Below the pieces are notes generated by a model. That model saw nothing but the letters and a program-made list of their open reading frames with translations, searched no databases and was not told the origin of the DNA. Positions 52,536-61,982 of a stretch of DNA of 64,000 nucleotides are shown piece after piece (the stretch's first letter is position 1; each line of letters begins with the position of its first letter). Source of the DNA: Pararobbsia alpina (GTDB taxonomy: Bacteria; Pseudomonadota; Gammaproteobacteria; Burkholderiales; Burkholderiaceae); contig NZ_CADIKM010000011.1 of assembly GCF_902859895.1 (NCBI RefSeq), positions 1-64,000 of the forward strand, read 5' to 3'. The translations under genes were made by a program, and so were the position numbers.

Positions 52536-53885
52536 ATGCGCCGTCAATCTCGTACGCAGCGACTCAATCTCTGGATGAACGGCATTCCAGTGGGCTACTG
52601 GGAAAAAGGCCGGGACGGGGAAGGTCTAGGCTATTTCGACGAATGGATCGCCGACGATCAAGGCCGCCCCCTCTCGCTGTCGCTTCCCTTTACCCCCGGC
52701 AATCAGCCTTATCGCGGCGAGCTTGTCACCGCCTTCTTCGACAACCTGCTGCCGGACAGTGATGCAATCCGGCGCCGGCTGGCGCAACGTCACCAGACGG
52801 GAAGCACCCGGCCCTTCGACCTCCTGGCCGCCCTGGGCCGGGACTGCGTCGGCGCCATACAACTGCTCGCTCCAGAAGATAGTCCGGCGGATCTCTATGG
52901 CATTGCGGGAGAGCCGTTGGCCGAAGCTGACATCGCGCGTCTACTGCGCAATGCGACGAGCGCGGCGCCGCTCGGACAATATGATCATGACGAAGATTTG
53001 CGAATATCGATTGCCGGCGCACAGGAGAAAACGGCGCTTCTGCGGCATGACGGGCAGTGGCTCCTTCCGGCAGGCAGCACGCCGACCACCCATATCTTCA
53101 AGCTGCCGCTCGGCCTGGTAGGCAACATGCAGGCGGACATGCGAACCTCCGTCGAAAACGAGTGGCTTTGCTCGAGAATCGTAGCCGCATACGGCCTACC
53201 TGTTGCTCCCTGCGAAATCGCCAGTTTCGAAGATCAGAAGGTACTCATCGTCGAACGCTTCGACCGCAGGTTGTCCGTTGATGGAAGCTGGATTGTTCGC
53301 CTTCCGCAGGAGGACATGTGCCAGGCCACAGGTACGTCTCCTTTGCACAAGTACCAAGCGGATGGAGGGCCTGGCATCGCCGCAATCATGGATCTGCTGC
53401 TCGGATCGGAAAACGCGAATCAGGACAGACGTCATTTTTTCAAGGCACAGATGGTGTTCTGGCTGCTTGCCGCAACCGATGGCCACGCCAAGAATTTCAG
53501 TATTGCCCATCTGCCGGGCGGCCTCTATCGATCTACCCCGCTCTATGACGTACTTTCCGCGCACCCGATCATCGGCAGCGGTCGAAACCGGATAGCCCGG
53601 CAGAAAGCGAAGCTCGCGATGGCGGTACGCGGCAGCAGCCATCACTATCTGATCGACAAAATCCAGCCTCGCCACTGGATCGCGCAAGCGCGTCAGGTGA
53701 AGCTTGGGGACGGCATTGCCAAGGAAATCATGGAAGACGTCGTCGACTCGACGGATAAGGTAATCGGTTCCGTAGAAGCTCATTTGCCTTCGGGCTTCCC
53801 TGATGAACTTGCGGATGCCATCTTGTCCGGCATCAGGAAGGAAAGCACCAGATTGGCAAAAATGTCCCAGATGACCGCTTCGTAA
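52536..53885 (+). CDS. hipA: HipA-like serine/threonine-protein kinase toxin
   Basis: A 449-residue HipA-family kinase. The HipA N-terminal domain (TQRLNLWMNGIPVGYWEKG, LPFTPGNQPYRGELVTAFFD NLL region) precedes the kinase core: the phosphorylatable Ser158 in ISIAGAQEKTALL, ATP-binding Lys189 in HIFKLPLG, catalytic Asp315 and Asn320 in ATDGHAKNFSI, and metal-binding Asp338 in PLYDVLSA. Family members phosphorylate glutamyl-tRNA synthetase and cause persistence; HipB neutralises them. All key residues are present, so it should be active. Confidence 0.92.
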   Translation: MRRQSRTQRLNLWMNGIPVGYWEKGRDGEGLGYFDEWIADDQGRPLSLSLPFTPGNQPYRGELVTAFFDNLLPDSDAIRRRLAQRHQTGSTRPFDLLAALGRDCVGAIQLLAPEDSPADLYGIAGEPLAEADIARLLRNATSAAPLGQYDHDEDLRISIAGAQEKTALLRHDGQWLLPAGSTPTTHIFKLPLGLVGNMQADMRTSVENEWLCSRIVAAYGLPVAPCEIASFEDQKVLIVERFDRRLSVDGSWIVRLPQEDMCQATGTSPLHKYQADGGPGIAAIMDLLLGSENANQDRRHFFKAQMVFWLLAATDGHAKNFSIAHLPGGLYRSTPLYDVLSAHPIIGSGRNRIARQKAKLAMAVRGSSHHYLIDKIQPRHWIAQARQVKLGDGIAKEIMEDVVDSTDKVIGSVEAHLPSGFPDELADAILSGIRKESTRLAKMSQMTAS

Positions 53886-53898
53886 CCAAATTGGCGAA

Positions 53899-53925
53899 CG
53901 GGCATCAAATCTCTTTGATTGCCCG
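53899..53925 (+). terminator. Possible terminator hairpin after hipA
   Basis: CGGGCATCAAA and TTTGATTGCCCG pair with one bulged base over a four-base loop, 14 bases after the hipA stop. No U-tract follows. The remainder of the 301-base gap to the chemoreceptor holds its promoter. Confidence 0.35.
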
Positions 53926-54105
53926 GAAGATGTTGAGCCAAACCGATAAATTAATACGCCAATAACCAGAATCGGCCGAAGGGGACCGGCGGTCTGCTGA
54001 GCATCGACGCCACCTTCGAATGAGGGACGGACACACGAGTCACCCATCGCGGCGCCTTCAGTGCGCCGCCACAGCCCACTGGACGCCCGTTTTAAGGGTT
54101 TTCCC

Positions 54106-54132
54106 TAAAGTTTTCCCGTAACCGGCCGATAA
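54106..54132 (+). promoter_or_regulatory. Sigma-28 (FliA) promoter of the chemoreceptor gene
   Basis: TAAAGTTT, an 11-base spacer and GCCGATAA is a perfect match to the flagellar sigma-28 consensus. It lies 55 bases before the chemoreceptor ATG, tying its expression to late flagellar genes. Confidence 0.93.
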
Positions 54133-54186
54133 CACAAACAGATTCCCGTTGCGTCGCAAGCGCCGAAGTCCCTACCCCCCCACCTC

Positions 54187-55746
54187 ATGAAAACAACTTC
54201 AGTCGGAACACGGATCGCAGGCGGCTTCTCTGTCTTGCTCCTCGCCCTGGTGATCCTCACAACGGTCGGCATCGTTCAGGTCAACCACATTAATTCAAGC
54301 CTGACGACAATCAACGACGTGAACAGCGTCAAGGAACGCTACGCGATCAATTTTCGCGGCAGCGTCCATGACCGGTCGATCGCGGTTCGTGACCTGACGC
54401 TGGTCTCGGCCGCCGAACTGCCATCGGTGATCGCACACGTCGCGCGGCTCGAAGCGGACTACCAGGCATCCGCCGAGCCTTTGGACAAGTTCTTCAATTC
54501 CAGCATGCCCGTGTCTGACGAGGAACGCCAGCAGCTCGCGAAGATCAAGGCTGCCGAAGCGAAAGCGATGCCGCTCATGCATGACGTGATCGCCCTGCAA
54601 AAAGCCGGCGACACGGACGGGGCGAGGCAGGAGGTACTCGAGAAAGCGCGCCCTGCCTTCGTCGATTGGCTCGCCGCGGTCAACGGCTTTATCGACATGG
54701 AAGAAACCCTGAACGAAATTCAGGGCAAGAAGGCACGCTCCATCGGCGTGCACTTCGAATTCCTGATGCTGACCTTGACCGCCGTGGCGATCGCATTCGG
54801 TGCGATGGTCGCCTGGACGATCACTCGCAGCATTACGCGCGCGCTCGGCGGCGAGCCGGACGACGTCAAGCGAATCACGAATGCAATCGGCGACGGCAAT
54901 CTTGCCGTACCGGTCACCCTGCGCGCCGGCGACACCGACAGCATCCTGGCATCGCTGAGCCGCATGCAGGCCGCGCTTCGCACGGTAGTGAACGACGTAC
55001 TGCACCATGCCGACGGTGTGTCGTCGGCAAGCCAACAGATCGCGCTAGGTAGCGCCGATCTCTCGCAGCGCACGGAAAGCCAGGCGCAATCGCTGCAACA
55101 GACCGCGGCATCGATGGAACAGGTCACCGGCACCGTGCGCAACAACGCGGCCAATGCGCAGCAGGCGAGCACGCTCGCTTCGACGACGGCCACCGAAGTC
55201 GAGCGTGGCAGTGACATGGTTCAAGGAATCGTGCAAACCATGAGCGGCATCACGGCGGAATCGAACAAGATCGCGGACATCACGTCGGTGATCGAGGGCA
55301 TCGCGTTCCAGACGAATATTCTCGCGCTCAACGCGGCGGTCGAAGCTGCGCGGGCGGGCGAGCAAGGGCGCGGCTTCGCGGTGGTGGCGACCGAGGTACG
55401 CTCGCTGGCCCAGCGTTCGTCGAGCGCGGCGAAGGAGATCAAGGTATTGATCGGCAACTCGGTGAAGCGTGTCCATGAAGGTGCGGCCGAAATCGAGGGT
55501 GCGGCGGGTGCGATGTCGCAGATCCTGACTTCCGTGCGCCGCGTCAACGGCATCGTCAACGAGATTGCGCAGGCATCGATCGAACAGGCCTCGGGTGTCG
55601 ACGAGGTCGGCCGCGCCGTCGCTCATATGGATGAGACGACGCAGCAAAACGCGGCACTTGTGGAACAAACGTCAACAGCAGCGCTGTCGCTCGACCAGCA
55701 GTCCCGCGAGTTGCGGACTGCCGTGGGGGTCTTCCGCACGCATTGA
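54187..55746 (+). CDS. Methyl-accepting chemotaxis protein
   Basis: Transmembrane chemoreceptor, 519 residues. Membrane segment 1 is at residues 10-30, followed by a periplasmic four-helix-bundle sensor (4HB_MCP) to about 190, membrane segment 2, a HAMP domain (about 212-265) and the signalling domain with the hairpin tip [20 protein letters not shown] and [20 protein letters not shown]. There is no C-terminal CheR-binding pentapeptide. The ligand is unknown. A perfect sigma-28 promoter lies upstream. Confidence 0.96.
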   Translation: MKTTSVGTRIAGGFSVLLLALVILTTVGIVQVNHINSSLTTINDVNSVKERYAINFRGSVHDRSIAVRDLTLVSAAELPSVIAHVARLEADYQASAEPLDKFFNSSMPVSDEERQQLAKIKAAEAKAMPLMHDVIALQKAGDTDGARQEVLEKARPAFVDWLAAVNGFIDMEETLNEIQGKKARSIGVHFEFLMLTLTAVAIAFGAMVAWTITRSITRALGGEPDDVKRITNAIGDGNLAVPVTLRAGDTDSILASLSRMQAALRTVVNDVLHHADGVSSASQQIALGSADLSQRTESQAQSLQQTAASMEQVTGTVRNNAANAQQASTLASTTATEVERGSDMVQGIVQTMSGITAESNKIADITSVIEGIAFQTNILALNAAVEAARAGEQGRGFAVVATEVRSLAQRSSSAAKEIKVLIGNSVKRVHEGAAEIEGAAGAMSQILTSVRRVNGIVNEIAQASIEQASGVDEVGRAVAHMDETTQQNAALVEQTSTAALSLDQQSRELRTAVGVFRTH

Positions 55747-55835
55747 TCCTGCGTTGAGGCGGCCGGCATCCTGCAAGGCGCAGTTGCCGGCTGCGGCGCC
55801 GCGTAAGAACCCGCGGCAGTCGGCATCAGATGCCG

Positions 55836-56108
55836 CTATTTCATGCAACGCAGTTGCGCGCTCCCCGAGATCTCGGCACCGTTGAACGAGCAGTCTTTCT
55901 TGACCGGCGGAACCCAACCGTGCTCTGTCATACGTCCATTCTCGGCGCTCGCTTTACTGTCGCTCCAACCATGCGGACCGGAATCCGATGACTGGGTACT
56001 CGCGCCCCAGCCGTGCTGTTGCGTTCCCGACTGTCCGTCGTCCGACGACTGTGCGTAAACAGCCGCGACCATACCCATCACAACCCCGGTGAAAAGTATT
56101 TTCTTCAT
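55836..56108 (-). CDS. Small secreted protein with repeated HGW motifs
   Basis: A 90-residue protein with a signal peptide (MKKILFTGVVMGMVAAVYAQ) and a mature part rich in Ser, Gly and Gln. The tripeptide HGW occurs three times (QQHGWGAST, GPHGWSDSK, TEHGWVPP). Two C-terminal cysteines (KKDCSFNG and LRCMK) could form a disulphide. No family recognised; the repeats could bind metal or peptidoglycan, but that is a guess. Confidence 0.65.
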   Translation of the reverse strand: MKKILFTGVVMGMVAAVYAQSSDDGQSGTQQHGWGASTQSSDSGPHGWSDSKASAENGRMTEHGWVPPVKKDCSFNGAEISGSAQLRCMK

Positions 56109-56283
56109 GATGTTCTCGTAGCATTGGTCTGTACTTCTTCAGGCGCCGGTCGTTGCCGATCGCTCTCGTCATTTCGGAAATGCCGCGTCGGGCCTTTCCG
56201 AAGACCGAAGTGTAACCTGCCTCTCGTGTCTCACGAGCAAGCGCGCCTGCCCAAACCTGGCCTGGAGATCGAGGCAGCGCGCA

Positions 56284-56685
56284 TCAAAGGCCGACTGCCG
56301 CGGGGTTCAATTCGATGTGCAGGATCACCAGCCATCGCTTAGGGCAATCCGCGGTGATGCCCAGTGACCGGTGGGTATCGTCGACCGGTGCGATGAGGCC
56401 CTTCTCGCGAGCCATGGAGTACGCGCGTCGCGCATCCGACTGGAGCCACGAGCCGACGAGGAAGCACGTGACAAAACTGAACACCGACACGACCCTGTGC
56501 GGTACGTTCGGGTCGATCATCCCCGCGAGGTACAGGAACGCCGTCATCAGAATCTCGTTGGCGATGATCGAGGCAAGAATGACCTTCAGCATTCCCCTCA
56601 GTCGCATGACTGTTCTGGATGGCACGATCAGCGTGAGGTATTTGCGCGAGTGGTCTTTGAGGGGAGTTTTGTCGTTCATTGTCAT
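56284..56685 (-). CDS. Small membrane protein with C-terminal CPKRWLVILH motif
   Basis: A 133-residue protein with two hydrophobic segments (about residues 32-54 and 64-80) and a C-terminal soluble tail with GITADCPKRWLVILH (109-123). That tail is shared with the gene at 19208-19558. The ATG overlaps the stop of the upstream GNAT gene (ATGA), so the two are coupled. No named family; function unknown. Confidence 0.68.
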   Translation of the reverse strand: MTMNDKTPLKDHSRKYLTLIVPSRTVMRLRGMLKVILASIIANEILMTAFLYLAGMIDPNVPHRVVSVFSFVTCFLVGSWLQSDARRAYSMAREKGLIAPVDDTHRSLGITADCPKRWLVILHIELNPAAVGL

Positions 56686-57323
56686 GCGGCGCGCATGTCG
56701 CTCGCCTGCGATTTTTCGGCATCGGGCACGTAGGTAGCCAGTGCCAGCCCGCGCGTGGACGCGACCGTCTTGCTCAGGATCGCACTGACATAGTGCTTGC
56801 CTTCGAAATGGGCCGAGCCGGCGATGCCGAAACCCCTGCCTTCGTAAAACGAGATCAGGTGGGATGCGGGCGACGGTGTGTCGAGTGCAAGCACTTTGTA
56901 GCCGCGTATCGCTGCCCAGCCCTCGGCGAGTGCGAGCAGCGACTTGCCGATTCCCCTGCCCTGATACGCTGGATCGACGCCTAACTGATGGATGCTGGCG
57001 ACGTCCTTGCGCCTGTAAAGCTCACAGCGCGCGTTTTCATCGGGCTCGTTCAATGTCATGGTCCCGACGAGGCGATCGTCACATACGGCGACATAGCAGT
57101 CGCCGCGTGTGAGCCGCTCAAGCGTCGTTCGACAAGACTGATCCACACAGGTGCAATTGAGCCCCATCGCCCCAAGTCGGGCGAACGATCGGTGCAGTAT
57201 CTCAGTCAGTTCATCGAGCGAATCACGAGCCGGATCGAAGCGACGCAACACCAGGCGATCCATACCGCGACAGCCGTGTGCGGCCCACACAAGGGTTTTG
57301 ACGAGTTCGAGCGATTTCGACAT
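56682..57323 (-). CDS. GNAT-family N-acetyltransferase
   Basis: A 213-residue acetyltransferase. Motif A is IHQLGVDPAYQGRGIGKSLL, with Q-G-R-G-I-G for acetyl-CoA pyrophosphate; motif B is YEGRGFGIAGSAHFEGKHYV. Several extra cysteines (LNCTCVDQSCRTT) lie in the N-terminal half. It may start at 57323 or at Met21 (57263). It overlaps the small membrane protein gene by ATGA. Substrate unknown. Confidence 0.85.
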   Translation of the reverse strand: MSKSLELVKTLVWAAHGCRGMDRLVLRRFDPARDSLDELTEILHRSFARLGAMGLNCTCVDQSCRTTLERLTRGDCYVAVCDDRLVGTMTLNEPDENARCELYRRKDVASIHQLGVDPAYQGRGIGKSLLALAEGWAAIRGYKVLALDTPSPASHLISFYEGRGFGIAGSAHFEGKHYVSAILSKTVASTRGLALATYVPDAEKSQASDMRAA

Positions 57324-57362
57324 GACACTCTCGGTGCAATCTTTCCACGCCCAGTGTAGGGT

Positions 57363-57570
57363 TCACCGTTTGTGCGTCGCAAGAAAAAATGTCGCAAAAA
57401 TTGGAGGTACGGCGCATGGCCAGCTTCGGCCGGTGGCCGAATTCTCTGCAACTGCCGCAAGTACACGCTTGCGCATCGTCGCACCGACCTTACCACGATC
57501 GCGCATCGCGTTCGAAACAGTCGCCGGCGTAACCCCCGGCATGGCAAGCGGCTTCGATCAGTGAGGTCAT
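57363..57570 (-). pseudogene. Relic of a LacI-family regulator (DNA-binding domain only)
   Basis: From ATG 57570 the frame reads MTSLIEAACHAGG; after the G5 run at 57537-57541 it must shift by one base to continue as GVTPATVSNAMRDRGKVGAT and MRKRVLAAVAENS, a clear LacI helix-turn-helix. After about 45 residues homology ends and the shifted frame stops at 57363. The hinge and ligand-binding domain are gone. It is divergent from the GH42/ABC operon and was probably its repressor. Confidence 0.65.
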
Positions 57571-57629
57571 ATTCTCGAAATAGTACGGCTCTGCACCATC
57601 GTAAAGGCGTGCGCCCTACCTAATTGTTC

Positions 57630-57659
57630 TTGAGCCGCGTTTAACGCTTGGGCTACATT
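57630..57659 (+). promoter_or_regulatory. Promoter with embedded dyad before the GH42 operon
   Basis: TTGAGC, an 18-base spacer and TACATT make a weak sigma-70 promoter. The spacer contains the perfect 11-bp palindrome GCGTTTAACGC (57637-57647), placed as a repressor site would be. Its presumed LacI repressor is a relic. Confidence 0.45.
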
Positions 57660-57701
57660 CTGCGCCACAGATTTAGCGCATCGTCCTGGAGAACTCCCCT
57701 C

Positions 57702-59705
57702 ATGTCCGATCTGCGTCTCGGCGTCTGCTATTACCCCGAGCAATGGCCCGAATCAATTTGGCAAGCCGATGCGCAACGCATGCGCGAGCTCGGCATCGAG
57801 CAGGTCCGCATCGCGGAGTTCGCCTGGAGCCGCATGGAGCCCTCGCCCGGCCAGTACGACTGGGCCTGGCTCGATCGCGCGATCGAGAGGCTTGCCGGAG
57901 CCGGTCTCAAGATCGTGATGTGCACGCCGACCGCCACGCCCCCTAAATGGCTGATCGACGCCCACCCGCAGATCCTCCCGGTCGGCGCCGACGGACATAC
58001 CCGGGCATTCGGTTCGCGCCGTCACTACGATTTCTCGTCGCCTGAATACTTTGAGGCGGCCGGCAAGATCGCGCGCCAGGTTGCCCAACGCTACGGCCAG
58101 CATCCGGCTGTCTCGGCCTGGCAAATCGACAATGAGTTCGGCTGCCACTCCACGGTGCTGTCGTATTCGAAGCATGCAGTCACGCGCTTTCGGCAATGGC
58201 TTGCCACGCGTTACGGAACGATCCAGGCACTCAACGAAGCGTGGGGCACGGTGTTCTGGAGCATGGAGTACCGCACGTTCGACGAGATCGATGCCCCGGT
58301 CGGCACAGTCACCGAGGCGCATCCCGCCCATCGTCTCGACTACCGCCGTTTCGCTTCGGACGAGGTCGTGCGCTTCAACCGGATGCAGGTCGAGATCGTC
58401 CGCGAGCATTCGCCGGGCCGCCCGGTCGTGCATAACTTCATGCAGCTATTCTCCGAGTTCGATCACTACCGCGTCGCGGCGGACCTCGATGTGGCCGCGT
58501 GGGACAGCTATCCGCTCGGTGGCCTCGAAGAAGCGTGGTTCGATGCGCCGACCAAGGCGCGCTGGCTGCGCACCGGCCATCCCGACTACACCTCCTTCAA
58601 CCATGATCTCTATCGCGGCATGTCCAGGCAACCGTTCTGGGTCATGGAGCAGCAGCCGGGCCCGGTGAACTGGGCGCGCTGGAATCCGGCACCGCTGCCG
58701 GGCATGGTCCGGACCTGGAGCTGGGAAGCGTTCGCGCACGGCGCGGGCTGCGTCTCATATTTTCGCTGGCGGCAAGTGCCGTTCGCACAGGAACAGATGC
58801 ATGCGGGCCTGAACACACCTGACAACCAGCCCGACATCGGGGCCGGCGAAGCGCGTCAGGTCGCAAGCGAGATCGCCGTATTGCCGGCGACGCTCGAGCA
58901 GCCTCACTCGAAAGTCGCGCTCGTGTTCGACTATCAGTCGAAATGGCTGCTGGACATCCAGCCGCAAGGCATCGACTTCAACTACACGCGCTTCGCGTTC
59001 GAATACTACTCGGCGCTACGTTCGCTCGGGCTCGATGTCGATATCGTTTCGAAGGAGGCCTCGTTCGACGGCTATCGCCTGATCGTCGTTCCGTCGATGG
59101 CAATCGTCAGCGACGACTTCGTCACGCGTCTCGGCCAAAGCGGTGCGCAGCTCGTTTTCGGGCCGCGGACCGGCTCGAAGACCGACGTATTGTCGATTCC
59201 CTCGAACCTGCCGCCAGGCCCCCTCACCGCCCTCCTGCCCTTGCGCATCTGGCGGGTCGAATCGTTGCGGCCGAATACCGCGCTCGAGTTGATGTACCAG
59301 GGCAAACCCGGCACGGCTCATCACTGGCGCGAGTTCATCGAGGTGCCGGTCGAGGCCGCCGTACTGTCGACCTACCCGGACGGCGGCGCCGCGGTGATCC
59401 GCCATTCCCACTGTTTCTACCTCGGCAGTCTCTTCGATGAAGCGACCACGCGCGCCGTGATGCGCGATGCCGCGCGCGCCGCGGGCCTGCAGGTCGAAAG
59501 GCTCGACGAGGGCGTGCGCCTCGCGCGCCGTGCGGGCCTGACGTTTGTCTTCAACTATGGCGATTCGACTTATGCCGTGCCGCCCGACGCGACGTTGCTG
59601 TTCGGAGAAGCCCAGGTCGGCCCGCAGCAGGTGACGGTATTCCGGCCGGCCGCGCTTGGCCAGCCCGGACAAGTGAAGGAGGCGACAGCCGCCGCAGCGT
59701 CGTGA
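57702..59705 (+). CDS. Beta-galactosidase, glycoside hydrolase family 42
   Basis: A 667-residue GH42 enzyme that hydrolyses beta-galactosides, probably cytoplasmic (no signal peptide). The TIM barrel holds the acid/base Glu145 in [10 protein letters not shown] and nucleophile Glu316 in FWVMEQQPG; the trimerisation domain (residues about 400-600: [19 protein letters not shown]) and a small beta C-terminal domain follow. ATG 57702 gives the typical start [13 protein letters not shown]. It leads an operon with a sugar ABC importer that has no ATPase. Confidence 0.95.
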   Translation: MSDLRLGVCYYPEQWPESIWQADAQRMRELGIEQVRIAEFAWSRMEPSPGQYDWAWLDRAIERLAGAGLKIVMCTPTATPPKWLIDAHPQILPVGADGHTRAFGSRRHYDFSSPEYFEAAGKIARQVAQRYGQHPAVSAWQIDNEFGCHSTVLSYSKHAVTRFRQWLATRYGTIQALNEAWGTVFWSMEYRTFDEIDAPVGTVTEAHPAHRLDYRRFASDEVVRFNRMQVEIVREHSPGRPVVHNFMQLFSEFDHYRVAADLDVAAWDSYPLGGLEEAWFDAPTKARWLRTGHPDYTSFNHDLYRGMSRQPFWVMEQQPGPVNWARWNPAPLPGMVRTWSWEAFAHGAGCVSYFRWRQVPFAQEQMHAGLNTPDNQPDIGAGEARQVASEIAVLPATLEQPHSKVALVFDYQSKWLLDIQPQGIDFNYTRFAFEYYSALRSLGLDVDIVSKEASFDGYRLIVVPSMAIVSDDFVTRLGQSGAQLVFGPRTGSKTDVLSIPSNLPPGPLTALLPLRIWRVESLRPNTALELMYQGKPGTAHHWREFIEVPVEAAVLSTYPDGGAAVIRHSHCFYLGSLFDEATTRAVMRDAARAAGLQVERLDEGVRLARRAGLTFVFNYGDSTYAVPPDATLLFGEAQVGPQQVTVFRPAALGQPGQVKEATAAAAS

Positions 59706-59743
59706 CGCGAACATCGACAAAAACATTGACAGGAGACACGAGC

Positions 59744-60985
59744 ATGAGGAAGTTTCGGTTGGCGGTCATTGCCGCGACGTTCGCCGCAGTGGGTCTGGCA
59801 AGCGCTGTGCATGCGGGTGAACTCGACGTGAATGTCGCGTTCAAGGGGGCCAGTCAGCGCGCTGTCTGGCAGTCGGTGTTCGATGATTTTCACAAGGCCA
59901 ACCCCGATATCGAGGTCAAGGCTTCGTATATCGACGAGGAAGCGTACAAGGTCCAGCTGCCGCAGTGGCTGTCGACCGTCGCACCGGACATCGTCAACTG
60001 GCACAACGGCGAACGCATGAAGTATTACGCTCGGCGCAACCTGCTCGAGGACCTGAGCACCGACTGGGCAAAGAACGGCTGGAGCGACGCATACGCGTCG
60101 ACCAAGGAGGCCTCGACGTTCAATGGCAAGCAATACGCCTTGCCGACGGTCTACTACTCGTGGGGCATGTTCTATCGCAAGGACTTGTTCCAGAAGGCCG
60201 GCATCGCAGCCGAGCCGAAGACATGGGATGAATTCCTCGACGCCGCGAAAAAACTCAAGGCCGCCGGTATCACGCCGATCGCCGTCGCGGGCCGGGATGC
60301 ATGGACACTTGCGGGCTGGTTCGACTATCTCGATCTGCGACTCAACGGCAACGCATTCCACCAGGAGCTGATGGCCGGCGACGTGCCCTACACCGATGCG
60401 CGTGTGAAGAAGGTCTACACCACATGGAAGCAACTCATCGACGACAAGGACTTCATCGACAACTCGCTGTCGTACGATCTCGATGCCGCCCAGCCTTTCC
60501 TGTTCCAGGGCAAGGCGGCGATGATGCTGATGGGCACCTTCATCTCGGCGGGTTTTCCGGCAAGCGTGAAGGAGCAGATGGGCTATTTCCAGTTTCCGAT
60601 CATCGATTCGAAAGTGCCGACCGCGGAAGACGGTCCCATCGAGTGCCTGAACATTCCGTCGAAGGCCAAGCACAAGGCCGAGGCACGCAAGTTCATCGCC
60701 TTCGTGGGTACGCCTGAAATCAGTGCACGGCTTGCCGAAGGGCTCGGCTCCTTGCCGGCGAACAGCAAGTCGCCTGCGCCGGCCGATCCGATCAACAAGA
60801 TCGGTTTCCAGATCCTGTCCGGTACGAAGGGCGGCATCGCGCAGTTCTACGATCGCGACATGACCAAGGAAATGGCGGACGAAGGCATGAAGGCCATGCA
60901 ACAGTTCATCGCCGATCCGACCAAGATCGATGCCTTGCTCGCCCAGCTCGAAGTGACCCGCAAGCGGATTTACCACAAGTCCTGA
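59744..60985 (+). CDS. ABC sugar transporter, extracellular solute-binding protein (family 1)
   Basis: Periplasmic binding protein of a CUT1 importer, 413 residues. The signal peptide is MRKFRLAVIAATFAAVGLAS with cleavage near VHA-G. Family words are VNWHNGERMKYYAR-like IVNWHNGERMKYY, WGMFYRKDLFQKAGIAAEPK and GKAAMMLMGTFI. GGAG lies nine bases before ATG 59744. It lies 38 bases after the beta-galactosidase, so a galactoside is the probable ligand. Confidence 0.93.
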   Translation: MRKFRLAVIAATFAAVGLASAVHAGELDVNVAFKGASQRAVWQSVFDDFHKANPDIEVKASYIDEEAYKVQLPQWLSTVAPDIVNWHNGERMKYYARRNLLEDLSTDWAKNGWSDAYASTKEASTFNGKQYALPTVYYSWGMFYRKDLFQKAGIAAEPKTWDEFLDAAKKLKAAGITPIAVAGRDAWTLAGWFDYLDLRLNGNAFHQELMAGDVPYTDARVKKVYTTWKQLIDDKDFIDNSLSYDLDAAQPFLFQGKAAMMLMGTFISAGFPASVKEQMGYFQFPIIDSKVPTAEDGPIECLNIPSKAKHKAEARKFIAFVGTPEISARLAEGLGSLPANSKSPAPADPINKIGFQILSGTKGGIAQFYDRDMTKEMADEGMKAMQQFIADPTKIDALLAQLEVTRKRIYHKS

Positions 60986-61054
60986 GCGGCATCCGCATTG
61001 CCTGCCGGTTGCCGCGTTCACGCGCGTGCACCCGGCAGGGCTTCAGGAGGATAC

Positions 61055-61969
61055 ATGCCGACCATCCCGCATACGCTGGCGCACGCGCCGGGCCGAGAAC
61101 CCGCCCGTCGACGCGATCGTTATGCCGGCAGCCACCGTCGCGCCGCCTTCCTGTTTCTGTTGCCGGCCTGCCTGATGGTGGCGGTCTATGTCGTCTATCC
61201 GATCCTTTCATCGATCTGGCTCAGCTTCTACGACTGGGACGGCATGGCCGACAAGACCTTCGTCGGGCTCGGCAACTATGTCGAACTGTTCCGCGCGCCG
61301 ACCTTCTACACCGCGCTCAGGAACAATGTGCTGTGGCTCGTGTGTTTCCTGCTCGCCCCGCCCGCGGGTCTGGCCGTCGCCCTGTACCTGAACCAGAAAG
61401 TTCGCGGCATGCGCGTGGTCAAATCGCTGTTCTTCGCACCATTCGTACTGTCGGGCGTGGTCGTCGGCTTGATCTTCAGTTGGTTTTACGATCCCACCTT
61501 CGGCCTGCTCGCGAAAATCCTCGGCCATGGCATACCGGTGCTCGGCGATGCGCGCTACGTGAACTTCGGGATCATCTTCGCCGCGCTCTGGCCGCAGACT
61601 GCTTACTGCATGATTCTCTATCTGACCGGCCTGACGTCGATCAACAACGAAGTGCTCGAAGCCGCGCGCATCGATGGTGCGCAACGCTGGAAGATGCTCT
61701 GGCATGTCGTGCTGCCTGAGTTGCGGCCGGCGACCTTCATGGCGATCGTCGTGACGATCATCGGCGCCTTGCGCAGCTTCGACCTGATTGCGGTGATGAG
61801 CGGCGGCGGCCCATACGAGAGTTCGACCGTGCTCGCCTATTTCATGTACGACCAGGCGATCAAGTACTACCGGATCGGCTACTCGGCGGCGATCGCCGTC
61901 GTGCTGTTCGCGATCATGCTCGTCTATATCGTCTACCACCTGCGCCGGATGTTGCGGAACGAACGCTGA
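61055..61969 (+). CDS. ABC sugar transporter permease 1
   Basis: Inner-membrane permease of 304 residues, with six membrane segments after a basic N-terminal tail. The EAA loop reads EAARIDGAQRWKMLWHVVLP. AGGAGG lies before ATG 61055. Part of the GH42 operon. Confidence 0.92.
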   Translation: MPTIPHTLAHAPGREPARRRDRYAGSHRRAAFLFLLPACLMVAVYVVYPILSSIWLSFYDWDGMADKTFVGLGNYVELFRAPTFYTALRNNVLWLVCFLLAPPAGLAVALYLNQKVRGMRVVKSLFFAPFVLSGVVVGLIFSWFYDPTFGLLAKILGHGIPVLGDARYVNFGIIFAALWPQTAYCMILYLTGLTSINNEVLEAARIDGAQRWKMLWHVVLPELRPATFMAIVVTIIGALRSFDLIAVMSGGGPYESSTVLAYFMYDQAIKYYRIGYSAAIAVVLFAIMLVYIVYHLRRMLRNER

Positions 61970-61982
61970 AGGAGAATGCAGA

